Of a stretch of 64,000 nt of DNA, positions 25,462-34,204 are shown in pieces. The position numbers were made by a program, and so were the translations under genes. The notes beneath the pieces are model-generated. The model had not been told where the DNA came from, searched no databases, and saw only the letters and a list, made by a program, of their open reading frames with translations. The DNA is from Paraburkholderia panacisoli (lineage in GTDB: Bacteria; Pseudomonadota; Gammaproteobacteria; Burkholderiales; Burkholderiaceae), in the NCBI RefSeq assembly GCF_008369935.1, contig NZ_VTUZ01000015.1, positions 62,001-126,000 on the forward strand, in the 5' to 3' direction. Each line of letters opens with the position of its first letter. Positions within the stretch are counted from its first letter, which is position 1.

Positions 25462-26661
25462 TCAAGCCGCCTTCAACAACCCGTGCGGGTCGATCACAAA
25501 CTTCTTCGGCGCGCCGCCGTCGAATTGCCGGTAACCCTCGGGCGCGTCATCGAGCGACACCACGGTCACGTTGACGATGTCCGCAATCGGCAGGCGGTCC
25601 CACAAGATCGCCTGCATCAGATTGTGGTTGTACTTCATCACCGGCGTCTGCCCCGTATGGAACGAATGCGACTTGGCCCAGCCGAGTCCGAAGCGGATGC
25701 TCAGGCTGCCTTTGCGCGCGGCGGCATCGGCGGCGCCGGGGTCGTCGGTCACATACAGGCCCGGAATACCGATCGCGCCGGCCGCCCGGGTGATCTCCAT
25801 CAGCGAATTGAGCACCGAGGCCGGCGCTTCTTCATGCGAGCCGCTGCTGCCGTGACCGTGCGCCTCGAAACCGACGCAGTCCACCGCGCAATCCACTTCG
25901 GGCTTGCCGAGGATCTGCTCGATCTGCTCGCCGAGCGTCGCGTCTTTCGACAGGTCGATGGTCTGGAAGCCCATCTTGCGCGCATGCGCGAGACGCGCCT
26001 CGTTCATGTCGCCGACAATCGTGCAGGCCGCGCCAAGCAAGCGCGCCGACGCAGCAGCCGCCATGCCGACCGGTCCCGCGCCCGCGATATAAACCGTCGC
26101 GCCCGGCTTCACGCCCGCCATCACCGCGCCGTGATAGCCGGTCGGCAGAATGTCGGACAGACACGTGAGATCGCAGATTTTCGACATCGCTTGCGCGCGG
26201 TCCGGAAACTTCAGCAGATTGAAGTCCGCGTACGGCACCATCACGTATTCGGCCTGGCCGCCTATCCAGCCGCCCATGTCCACATAGCCATACGCGCCGC
26301 CCGCGCGCGACGGGTTCACGTTCAGGCACACGCCGGTATGCTGCGCCTTGCAGGTCGGACAGCGTCCGCACGCGACGTTGAACGGCACCGAAACCAGATC
26401 ACCGATCCTGAGCGTCTCGACGTCGCGCCCCACCTCGATCACCTCGCCGGTAATCTCGTGACCCAGCACGAGGCCGACTTCGGCGGTCGTGCGGCCGCGC
26501 ACCATGTGCTGATCCGAGCCGCAGATATTCGTGCTCACCACCTTCAGGATTACGCCGTGGCCGATCGACCGGCCGCGTGGATCGACCATCTTCGGATAGT
26601 CGATCGACTGAACCTGCACCTTGCCCTGCCCTAGATACACGACGCCGCGATTGCTGCTCAT
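25462..26661 (-). CDS. fdhA: Glutathione-independent formaldehyde dehydrogenase FdhA
   Basis: The 399-residue zinc-dependent medium-chain dehydrogenase starts MSSNRGVVYLGQGKVQVQ. Catalytic zinc ligands are Cys47 and His68. The structural zinc site is Cys98/101/104/112, and the NAD fold begins at VYIAGAGPVGMAAA. The length and the insert typical of formaldehyde dismutase/FdhA (about 400 residues, nicotinoprotein-like) separate it from ordinary alcohol dehydrogenases. It oxidises formaldehyde released by GbcAB, DgcAB and sarcosine oxidase to formate. It is the last gene of the sdaA-sox run. Confidence 0.92.
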   Translation of the reverse strand: MSSNRGVVYLGQGKVQVQSIDYPKMVDPRGRSIGHGVILKVVSTNICGSDQHMVRGRTTAEVGLVLGHEITGEVIEVGRDVETLRIGDLVSVPFNVACGRCPTCKAQHTGVCLNVNPSRAGGAYGYVDMGGWIGGQAEYVMVPYADFNLLKFPDRAQAMSKICDLTCLSDILPTGYHGAVMAGVKPGATVYIAGAGPVGMAAAASARLLGAACTIVGDMNEARLAHARKMGFQTIDLSKDATLGEQIEQILGKPEVDCAVDCVGFEAHGHGSSGSHEEAPASVLNSLMEITRAAGAIGIPGLYVTDDPGAADAAARKGSLSIRFGLGWAKSHSFHTGQTPVMKYNHNLMQAILWDRLPIADIVNVTVVSLDDAPEGYRQFDGGAPKKFVIDPHGLLKAA

Positions 26662-26842
26662 TGTCTGTCTCCATGTCTTGTGAGCGGCGCGACCGACTGT
26701 ACGGGGCACGCCGTTCAACGAGCGTAGCGCCCGCCGCCGCGAAGCACATGCAGCGAACGCGACATGAGTTTGGCTGAAACCGACAGGAGCGCTTTTGATC
26801 GAGCGACAGGTGCGCGCAAACCACCGCCGTGGCCTCGCCCCA

Positions 26843-27106
26843 CTACACGCGCAAGCGCGCACGCGCAGCACCCGCCAGGCTCGCGAGCGTGTCCGCACTC
26901 AGCCGCGCGGCGATTTTCTCGACGTATTCGTGATGGCGCGCCTGCAACGGCGCGCCAAGCTGTTGCGCGAGCAGATAGCGGATCAGCGCGATGCGTCGAT
27001 GCCGCAGCGCGATGCTCTGATCGAGCAGCGCGAGTGCGGCATCGGCATCGCCTTCGTGGCACGCGCGCTCGGTGAGGCGCGCGGTGGCGATGCGCGTCGA
27101 CGGCAT
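26843..27106 (-). CDS. Small conserved-looking protein of unknown function (sox operon)
   Basis: The frame encodes about 87 residues from ATG 27106, or 108 from 27169. It is helical, with regularly spaced leucines (ALALLDQSIALRHRRIALIRYLLAQQL) and a charged C-terminus. Codon usage matches the neighbours and it sits in the same direction, 66 bp after soxG. I do not recognise a family. Position suggests an accessory to sarcosine oxidase or formaldehyde handling, which is inference only. Confidence 0.6.
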   Translation of the reverse strand: MPSTRIATARLTERACHEGDADAALALLDQSIALRHRRIALIRYLLAQQLGAPLQARHHEYVEKIAARLSADTLASLAGAARARLRV

Positions 27107-27172
27107 GGCGGTCAGTGGCTGCGAGAGTCGAGGGCGACGCGAGCGATGTGTGCGATCACCGCTCGCCACGCG

Positions 27173-27829
27173 TTACGACATCAGCGGCTCGGCCGCGTCG
27201 AGCAGGATGCGGACGAAGTAATCCGCGAAGCTGCGGCGCACGACGATCTCGAAGCTGTCCGCGCCGTTATGCAGCAAAGTCATCGACGCCTTGAAATAGT
27301 GGCTCTGCGCGCATTGCCCTTCGCCGAACAGTTTCGGATGCAGGTCGAGCGGACAACCGCGCGCCAGCACGTCGCGCGCGCGCGTGCCGCTGATTTCGAG
27401 CACCGTATAGCCGCTGCCGACATCCACCGCCGACGCGAACACGCCGCTCAACGCAGTACCGAGCTTCGCCTGCAACGGCGCGCTGCGAGCGGCGTCGTGC
27501 GCGGTGGCCGAGCGCACCAGCCACTCGTCCGGGCCGAGCCACACCATGTCGTAGCCGTTGCCGCACGCCACGGTGTTCGGCTTCTCCGGCGGCAGGCAGC
27601 CGATCACGTCCTGCACCGCCTGCATGAACGCCGCATCGCGCGTGTCTCCACGCAGGTTCACCAGTTCGAGAAACGGCCGCTCGCTCAGCCTGAACGCAGC
27701 GGACGTCACCGCCTGATGCCGTTTCAGCAATGCGTCCGCGCCCACCAGCGGCGACTCCTGCCACACACCCGTTTGTCCGCCGACGGTGCGATCCACGACC
27801 GACATCGTCCCGCCTGTTTCATTCCACAT
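27173..27829 (-). CDS. soxG: Sarcosine oxidase gamma subunit
   Basis: This 218-residue protein resembles the GcvT-like gamma subunit of heterotetrameric sarcosine oxidase (VAWLGPDEWL-type motif read as DMVWLGPDEWLV, and YTVLEISGTRARDVLARGCPLDLHP). The start ATG at 27829 overlaps the soxA stop by 11 bp and follows GAAGGAG nine bases upstream. An in-frame ATG at 27805 is an alternative. The subunit completes the SoxBDAG complex, which converts sarcosine to glycine. Confidence 0.9.
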   Translation of the reverse strand: MWNETGGTMSVVDRTVGGQTGVWQESPLVGADALLKRHQAVTSAAFRLSERPFLELVNLRGDTRDAAFMQAVQDVIGCLPPEKPNTVACGNGYDMVWLGPDEWLVRSATAHDAARSAPLQAKLGTALSGVFASAVDVGSGYTVLEISGTRARDVLARGCPLDLHPKLFGEGQCAQSHYFKASMTLLHNGADSFEIVVRRSFADYFVRILLDAAEPLMS

Positions 27830-30821
27830 GTTGACGTGCTCCTTCGCTGTCGTAGAACACCGAACTGCTGACCTTGGCGGCGATCTGCCGACCGCTCGCA
27901 AGCGGGATCGTGACCGTTTCGCCGATCTTGTCGAGACCGCCCTTGACGACCGCCATCGCGATCGAGCGCTTCAGGATCGGGCTGTAGTAGCTCGACGTGA
28001 CGTGGCCGAGCATCGGCGCGGTGTCGCCCTGGAACGGACCCGCGACGATCTGCGAGCCTTCGGGTATCACGAACGACGGATCGTCCGCGAGCAGCCCGAC
28101 TAGTTGCTTGCGCCCCGCCTTCGCGGTGTCCGAGCGCGTCAGGGAACGCTTGCCGAGAAAATCCTTCGACTTCGCGACGAGGCCGCCCATGCCGAGGTCG
28201 TGCGGTGTCATCGAGCCGTCCGTATCCTGGCCGACGATGATGTAGCCCTTCTCCGCGCGCAGCACGTGCATCGTTTCGGTGCCGTACGGCGTGATGCCGA
28301 ATTCCGCACCGGCCGCCATCAGCGCCTCCCACACCGCGCGCCCGACGTTTGCCGGCACGTTCACTTCATAAGCCAGTTCGCCCGAGAAGCTGATGCGCAT
28401 CACGCGCGCCGCTGCGCCGGCCACCGTGCCTTCGCGATAGCTCATGAACGGAAACACGGCGTTCGCGAAGTCGATGTCGTGACAGACCTTCTGCAACACC
28501 TTGCGGCTGTTCGGCCCGACCACGGCGAACGTGGCCCAGTGATCCGTGACCGACGCGAGCCGCACGCGCATGTCGGGCCATTCCGTTTGCAGCCAGCGTT
28601 CGAGCCAGGTGAGCACGCGCGCCGCGCCGCCGGTGGTGGTCGTCATCATGTAGTGCTGGTCGGCCAGACGCACGGTCACGCCGTCGTCGAAGATCATGCC
28701 GTTTTCGTCGAGCATCAGGCCGTAGCGGCACTTGCCGACTTCCAGCTTGCCCCACGGATTCGTGTAGACCCAATTCAGCAGCTTCGCCGCGTCGGGCCCC
28801 TGAATGTCGATCTTGCCGAGCGTCGATGCGTCGAGTATGCCGACACTCGTGCGCACCGCGAGCGCTTCGCGCGCGACTGCCGCGTGCATGTCCTCGCCCG
28901 CTTTCGGGTAGTACCACGGACGCTTCCAGTTGCCGACATCCTCGAACGCCGCGCCGTTTTCCACGTGCCATTCGTGCACCGCCGTCTTGCGCACGGGGTC
29001 GAGAAACTCGCCCAGCTCGCGGCCCGCGAACGTGCCGAACGTGACCGGCGTGTAGTTCGGCCGGAAGGTCGTCGTGCCGGTCTCGGGGATCGTCTTGCCG
29101 AGCGCCTGCGCGAGAATCGCCATGCCGTTGATGTTGCCGAGCTTGCCCTGGTCGGTGCCGAAACCCATCGCCGTGTAGCGCTTCACGTGCTCGACGGATT
29201 CGAAGCCTTCGCGCGCGGCAAGGAAAATATCCGCCGCCGAGACGTCGTTCTGGAAGTCGACGAACTGCTTCGGCCCGCGCGTGGCCAGCTCGCGCCCGCC
29301 GACCAGCCACAGCGGCGCGAGCTTCGTCTCGGTCAGCTCGGCCACCTGCACCGCACTGGGCCGCGCGACGATGTGGCCGGCCGCGCGCGCCGCCTCGATG
29401 CCCGCATCGACAGCGAAGCGGATGCCCTGGCCCAGCGTGAAGTCGCCCGCGCACGCGCCGACGCTCGTCTCCGCCTGCATCGCCTTGCCGGGCACGAAGC
29501 AGGCCTTGTCGTCATGCCAATGCGCCTTGCCGCCCGATTGCGCGAAAAGATGCAGCACCGGGCTCCAGCCGCCCGACATCGCGAGCAGATCGCACGGCAA
29601 CTCGCCCTGCCTGGCACCGAGCTGTCCGTTCGAATACGACGCCACCTCGACCGACGCGACGCGCAGCTTGCCGTGCGCCGCCGTGATGACCGCACCGCTC
29701 AGCACCTTGATGCCGTGGCGGCGGGCGAGCGCGGGCAGCGTGCCTTTCGATTCACCCGCACGCGGATCGATCACCGTCACCTGCGCGCCCGCTGCCTTCA
29801 GGTCGAGCGCGCATTGATAGCCGTCGTCGTTGTTGGTGAACACCACCGCGGTGCGGCCCGGCAGCACCGCGTAGCGATGCAGATAAGTCGACACCGCCGA
29901 CGCCAGCATCACACCCGGCAGATCGTTGTTGCCGAACACGATCGGCCGTTCATGTGCGCCGGTCGCGAGAACCACGCGTTTGGCGCGGATCTTCCACAGC
30001 AGTTCGCGCGTACCCTTGCGCTGCGAGACCGGCAGATGATCGGTGAGCCGCTGCGTCACGGTGACGAGGTTGTGGTCCTGATAGCCGAAAGCGGTGCTGC
30101 GGCTCAGGATCTTCACGTCGGGCATGCGCCGCAATTCGGCTTCGATCTTCTGCACCCATTGCAGCGCGGGCTTGCCGTCGATCTCGGCGCGGCACGACAG
30201 CAGCGAGCCGCCGAGTTCCGGCTGATCGTCGACCAGCGTCACGCGCGCGCCGGACAACGCCGCAGCATGCGCGGCCGCGAGACCGGTGGGGCCGCCGCCG
30301 ACCACCAGCACGTCGCAATGCGCAAAGCACTTGTCGTAGCGGTCGGCGTCGGGCTGTTCGGGCGACTTGCCGAGACCGGCCGCGTCGCGGATCGCTTCCT
30401 CGTACTTCGGCCAGAATTTGCGCGGCCACATGAAGGTCTTGTAGTAGAAGCCCGCCGGAATGAAGCGCGCGAACTTCTGGTTGATCGCCATGCGGTCTTT
30501 CTCGATGCTCGGCTTCGCGTTCACGCTCGCCGCTACGAGTCCCTGATACAGCTCCACTTCGGTCGCGCGCGCATTCGGTACGGTGTACGCGCCGGTTTCG
30601 AGCTGCACGACCGCATTCGGTTCTTCGACGCCCGCCGTCACGATGCCGCGCGGCCGGTGATACTTCCAGCTGCGCGCGACGAAATGCACGCCGTTCGCGA
30701 GCAGCGCGGAGGCCAGCGTGTCACCCTGATAGCCTTCGTATTTGACGCCGTTGAACGTGAAGCCCAGCGCGATCGCGCGGTTGATGCGCCCGCCGCTGGG
30801 CAGTCGGTCTTTCTGGCTCAT
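27819..30821 (-). CDS. soxA: Sarcosine oxidase alpha subunit
   Basis: The 1000-residue protein matches the large alpha subunit. An N-terminal ferredoxin-like domain lacking cluster cysteines (about 15-100) is followed by a dinucleotide-binding fold with DVLVVGGGPTGLAAAHAAAL near 170, then a C-terminal aminomethyltransferase (GcvT/THF-binding) half from about 590. The alpha subunit binds NAD and, with beta, the flavins; the C-terminal half transfers the methylene group to THF. The start (30821) overlaps the soxD stop by 4 bp. Confidence 0.95.
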   Translation of the reverse strand: MSQKDRLPSGGRINRAIALGFTFNGVKYEGYQGDTLASALLANGVHFVARSWKYHRPRGIVTAGVEEPNAVVQLETGAYTVPNARATEVELYQGLVAASVNAKPSIEKDRMAINQKFARFIPAGFYYKTFMWPRKFWPKYEEAIRDAAGLGKSPEQPDADRYDKCFAHCDVLVVGGGPTGLAAAHAAALSGARVTLVDDQPELGGSLLSCRAEIDGKPALQWVQKIEAELRRMPDVKILSRSTAFGYQDHNLVTVTQRLTDHLPVSQRKGTRELLWKIRAKRVVLATGAHERPIVFGNNDLPGVMLASAVSTYLHRYAVLPGRTAVVFTNNDDGYQCALDLKAAGAQVTVIDPRAGESKGTLPALARRHGIKVLSGAVITAAHGKLRVASVEVASYSNGQLGARQGELPCDLLAMSGGWSPVLHLFAQSGGKAHWHDDKACFVPGKAMQAETSVGACAGDFTLGQGIRFAVDAGIEAARAAGHIVARPSAVQVAELTETKLAPLWLVGGRELATRGPKQFVDFQNDVSAADIFLAAREGFESVEHVKRYTAMGFGTDQGKLGNINGMAILAQALGKTIPETGTTTFRPNYTPVTFGTFAGRELGEFLDPVRKTAVHEWHVENGAAFEDVGNWKRPWYYPKAGEDMHAAVAREALAVRTSVGILDASTLGKIDIQGPDAAKLLNWVYTNPWGKLEVGKCRYGLMLDENGMIFDDGVTVRLADQHYMMTTTTGGAARVLTWLERWLQTEWPDMRVRLASVTDHWATFAVVGPNSRKVLQKVCHDIDFANAVFPFMSYREGTVAGAAARVMRISFSGELAYEVNVPANVGRAVWEALMAAGAEFGITPYGTETMHVLRAEKGYIIVGQDTDGSMTPHDLGMGGLVAKSKDFLGKRSLTRSDTAKAGRKQLVGLLADDPSFVIPEGSQIVAGPFQGDTAPMLGHVTSSYYSPILKRSIAMAVVKGGLDKIGETVTIPLASGRQIAAKVSSSVFYDSEGARQHVE

Positions 30822-31189
30822 GATGCGGTGCCCTCTTGTGCGTTGCTTCCTGCTTTGCCCTGGGTCTGGCTCTGCGTCTGGCTTTGTGACTGGCCTGGTG
30901 CGTTGGCGTCGCTGCCCATCGACAACAGCGGAAGCTCGAACGTCTCGTAGCCCTGGATCTCGTAGCTCACCGTGTCGCGCTGCGCCTTGAACCAGCGGCG
31001 GCAGCCCTGCGTGTGCATCCACTGCTCGTGATGTACGCCGCGCGGGTTCTTGCGCATGAACAGGTAGTCGCCCCATTCCTTGTCGGTGAGTTGGTCGGTA
31101 TCGAGCGGGCGGGCGATACCCGCTTCGCCGCCGCAGGAAAATTCGGTTTCGGCGCGGGGTCCGCACCACGGGCATTCGATCAGCAGCAT
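30818..31189 (-). CDS. soxD: Sarcosine oxidase delta subunit
   Basis: This 123-residue small zinc-binding subunit carries Cys6-x2-Cys9, Cys18, His59 and Cys63. The C-terminus (about 98-115) is an unusual Gln/Ser/Thr repeat, probably from a short DNA tandem repeat. The gene starts 61 bp after soxB. The gap holds a perfect two-part hairpin ending 15 bases before the start codon. AGGAG lies between hairpin and ATG. The same hairpin precedes choV. Confidence 0.93.
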   Translation of the reverse strand: MLLIECPWCGPRAETEFSCGGEAGIARPLDTDQLTDKEWGDYLFMRKNPRGVHHEQWMHTQGCRRWFKAQRDTVSYEIQGYETFELPLLSMGSDANAPGQSQSQTQSQTQGKAGSNAQEGTAS

Positions 31190-31204
31190 GTAGGTTCTCC
31201 TGTC

Positions 31205-31238
31205 GACCAGAGTTGGTGTTTCAACACTGACTCTGGTC
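31205..31238 (-). promoter_or_regulatory. Leader hairpin upstream of soxD (copy 1 of a repeated element)
   Basis: Outer stem GACCAGAGT/ACTCTGGTC (9 bp), a 2x2 internal loop and inner stem GTGT/ACAC with a four-base loop (TGAA in the RNA). The element ends 15 bases upstream of the soxD start codon, with the Shine-Dalgarno AGGAG in the gap. It lies inside the operon, between soxB and soxD. A second copy lies before choV. Confidence 0.75.
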
Positions 31239-31250
31239 CCATGTACAACA

Positions 31251-32495
31251 TTAGTGCGCAACGGCAGCCGCGCCGTGCTCGTCGATCAGGTGGCCGGTAT
31301 AGAAACGCTCCAGCGAGAACGGCGCGTTCAGCGGATGCGGCTCATCCCTCGCGATGGTGTGCGCATAGACCCAGCCCGAACCCGGCGTCGCCTTGAAGCC
31401 ACCCGTGCCCCAGCCGCAATTGAAGTAGAGCCCCTTCACATCGGTCTTGCTGATGATCGGGCACGCATCCGGCGAGACATCGACGATGCCGCCCCACTGC
31501 CTGTTCATCCGCACCCGCGAGAACACCGGAAACATTTCGACGATCGCTTCGAGCGTGCCTTCGATGATGTGGAAACTGCCGCGCTGCCCGAAGCCCGTGT
31601 ACTGATCGACGCCCGCGCCGATCACCAGATCGCCCTTGTCCGACTGGCTGATATACGCATGCACCGCGTTCGACATCACCACCGTATTGACGACCGGCTT
31701 GATCGGCTCGGACACGAGCGCCTGCAACGGATGGCTCTCCAGCGGCAGCCGCACGCCGGCCATGTCGGCAAGCGTCGAGGTGTTGCCCGCCGCGACCACC
31801 GCGACTTTCTTCGCCTTGATGAAACCCTTCGTGGTCTCCACGCCGACTACCTGACTGCCATTGCGGCGAATCCCGGTCACCTGGCAGTTCTGCACGATGT
31901 CGACACCCGCCTGGTCCGCGCCGCGCGCGAAACCCCAGGCCACCGCATCGTGCCGGGCCACGCCGCCGCGCCGCTGGATCGATGCGCCGAGCACCGGATA
32001 GCGGCTGTTCAGATTGATCGTCGGTTCGATCTCCTTGATCTGCGCGGGCGTGAGGAACTCCGCGTCCACGCCGTTCAGACGGTTCGCGTTCACGCGGCGC
32101 TCGGTGTCGCGCACATCCTGCAACGTGTGCGCGAGATTCATCACGCCGCGCTGGCTGAACATCACGTTGTAGTTCAGATCCTGCGAGAGCCCTTCCCACA
32201 GCTTCATCGCCTTTTCGTATAGCGCGGCTGATTCGTCCCACAGGTAGTTCGAGCGCACGATCGTCGTATTGCGCGCCGTGTTGCCGCCGCCGATCCAGCC
32301 CTTCTCCAGCACGGCGACATTGCGCACGCCATGCTCTTTCGCGAGGTAGTACGCGGTGGCGAGACCATGCCCGCCGCCGCCGACGATCACGACATCGTAT
32401 TCACGTTTGGGCTCGGGGCTTTTCCACTGTCGCTCCCAGTTCTCGTGATACGACATCCCGTTGCGCAACAGGCTGAATATCGAATAGCGGCTCAT
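31251..32495 (-). CDS. soxB: Sarcosine oxidase beta subunit
   Basis: The 414-residue DAO-family flavoprotein has the FAD dinucleotide motif VVIVGGGGHGLATAYYLA (about 35-52). His182 in GGVARHDAVAWG lies where the family attaches FMN covalently. SoxB holds the sarcosine-oxidising active site of the heterotetramer. The start at 32495 follows a purine-rich stretch and lies 29 bp after the sdaA stop. Confidence 0.94.
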   Translation of the reverse strand: MSRYSIFSLLRNGMSYHENWERQWKSPEPKREYDVVIVGGGGHGLATAYYLAKEHGVRNVAVLEKGWIGGGNTARNTTIVRSNYLWDESAALYEKAMKLWEGLSQDLNYNVMFSQRGVMNLAHTLQDVRDTERRVNANRLNGVDAEFLTPAQIKEIEPTINLNSRYPVLGASIQRRGGVARHDAVAWGFARGADQAGVDIVQNCQVTGIRRNGSQVVGVETTKGFIKAKKVAVVAAGNTSTLADMAGVRLPLESHPLQALVSEPIKPVVNTVVMSNAVHAYISQSDKGDLVIGAGVDQYTGFGQRGSFHIIEGTLEAIVEMFPVFSRVRMNRQWGGIVDVSPDACPIISKTDVKGLYFNCGWGTGGFKATPGSGWVYAHTIARDEPHPLNAPFSLERFYTGHLIDEHGAAAVAH

Positions 32496-32524
32496 CGTCG
32501 GTCCTTGTCTCAATGCGGTCTCTT

Positions 32525-33919
32525 TCAACACTCGATGACGTTCACGGCCAACCCGCCGCGCGACGTCTCCTTGTATTTCGTCTTCATGTCGGCGCCGGTT
32601 TCGCGCATCGTCTTGATCACGTTGTCGAGCGACACGTAGTGCTGGCCGTCGCCCTTCATCGCCATGCGCGCCGCGTTCAGCGCCTTGATCGCGCCCATCG
32701 CGTTGCGCTCGATGCACGGAATCTGCACGAGTCCGCCGACCGGATCGCAGGTCATGCCGAGGTTGTGCTCCATGCCGATTTCGGCGGCGTTCTCCACCTG
32801 GGCGGGCGTGCCGCCCATCACGGCGGCGAGCGCCGCGGCGGCCATCGAGCAGGCCACGCCCACCTCGCCCTGGCAGCCCACTTCGGCGCCGGAGATCGAA
32901 GCGGTTTCCTTGTAGATGACGCCGATCGCGGCGGCGGTCAGCAGAAAGTCGACGATGCCCGCGTCGCTCGACGCATGCATGAACTTCACGTAGTAATGCA
33001 GCACCGCCGGAATCACACCGGCTGCGCCGTTGGTCGGCGCGGTCACCACGCGGCCGCCGGCGGCGTTTTCTTCGTTCGCGGCCATCGCGTACAGGTTGAC
33101 CCAGTCGAGCATCGACAACGGGTCGCGCAGCGACTCTTCCGAGCGCGTGCGCAGTTGCGCGCACAGATCGGCGGCGCGGCGCTTCACGTGCATCGGGCCG
33201 GGCAACTCGCCGTGCACCGTGCAGCCGCGCTCGACGCAGGCGGCCATCACGCGCCAGATTGCCAGCAGGGCTTCGCGCACTTCGGGCTCGGTGCGCGTCG
33301 CGCATTCGTTGCGCAGTGTCACCTGCGCGATCGACAGGCCGGTTTCGCGGCACACCCGCATCAGGTCGGCGCCGGTGCGAAACGGATACGGCACCTGCGC
33401 GCCGGCACGCAGGCCGTTCACGCGATCGCCTTCGCGGTTGACCACGAAGCCGCCGCCGATCGAGTAATACTCTTTCTCCACCAGCAACTGGCCGTGTTCG
33501 TCGAACGCCTGAAAGCGCATCCCGTTCGGATGCACGATGCCCGAGCCCGGCGCACCCGGCATCAGCTTGCGGAAGAAGCCAAGGTGCTCGCGCTCGTCGA
33601 AGCCGATCGCATGCTTGCCGAGCAACACCAGTTGCTTGGTCTCGCGGATCGAGCGCAAGCGCGGCTCGATCAGGTCCGGGTCGATCAGATCGGGCAGATT
33701 GCCTTCGAGTCCGAGCAAAATCGCCTTGTCGGTACCGTGCCCTTTGCCGGTCGCGCCGAGCGAGCCGAACAGATCGACCTTCACGCGCCGCACGAAGCCG
33801 AGCAGGTTCGCGTCTTCGATATGCGAGGCGAAGCGGCAGGCGGCGATCATCGGCCCGACCGTGTGCGAGCTGGAAGGACCGATGCCGATCTTGAACAGAT
33901 CGAAGACGCTGACGTTCAT
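32525..33919 (-). CDS. sdaA: L-serine ammonia-lyase SdaA
   Basis: The 464-residue single-chain L-serine dehydratase starts MNVSVFDLFKIGIGPSSSHTVGPM, the conserved SSHT opening. It ends with the Fe-S/substrate region including CDPVGGLVQIPC. The enzyme uses a 4Fe-4S cluster to deaminate L-serine to pyruvate. As first gene of the sox operon it removes serine made from glycine by GlyA, finishing the betaine route. Confidence 0.94.
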   Translation of the reverse strand: MNVSVFDLFKIGIGPSSSHTVGPMIAACRFASHIEDANLLGFVRRVKVDLFGSLGATGKGHGTDKAILLGLEGNLPDLIDPDLIEPRLRSIRETKQLVLLGKHAIGFDEREHLGFFRKLMPGAPGSGIVHPNGMRFQAFDEHGQLLVEKEYYSIGGGFVVNREGDRVNGLRAGAQVPYPFRTGADLMRVCRETGLSIAQVTLRNECATRTEPEVREALLAIWRVMAACVERGCTVHGELPGPMHVKRRAADLCAQLRTRSEESLRDPLSMLDWVNLYAMAANEENAAGGRVVTAPTNGAAGVIPAVLHYYVKFMHASSDAGIVDFLLTAAAIGVIYKETASISGAEVGCQGEVGVACSMAAAALAAVMGGTPAQVENAAEIGMEHNLGMTCDPVGGLVQIPCIERNAMGAIKALNAARMAMKGDGQHYVSLDNVIKTMRETGADMKTKYKETSRGGLAVNVIEC

Positions 33920-34204
33920 GGGGTGCCTTGTGCGTAGGTGCATCAAGTGAATGTGTCGCTATTGCACCGCACGCCGCTTTGAATCGCTAGAATAAAAACG
34001 GCATGACAGTGGGATAGTGGCGTCAAGCGGGCCACCGGCCAAGCGTGGCGGCGCATTTGCGATGACTTCTGACGCATTGGCGACAGGCGTTGGTCTCGAG
34101 GCTCGCGATGCTGGCCTGGCAACGGCAGCGTTGGCGTCACTGAATGGACATGGCAAGCTGCCACGCGCCCGCTCTGCGTTCGAGCGCTGTCTCAACCCGC
34201 CGCC

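Noticed and set aside
28104..30950. A 948-codon open frame on the plus strand
   Set aside because: It lies antisense to soxA and soxD, which are unmistakable. Composition (Arg, His, Ala) is that of a shadow frame.
31190..31261. Longer N-terminus for SoxD starting at 31261, and likewise for ChoV at 38785
   Set aside because: The extensions are translations of the hairpin leader. Strong Shine-Dalgarno sites lie directly before the shorter, family-consistent starts.
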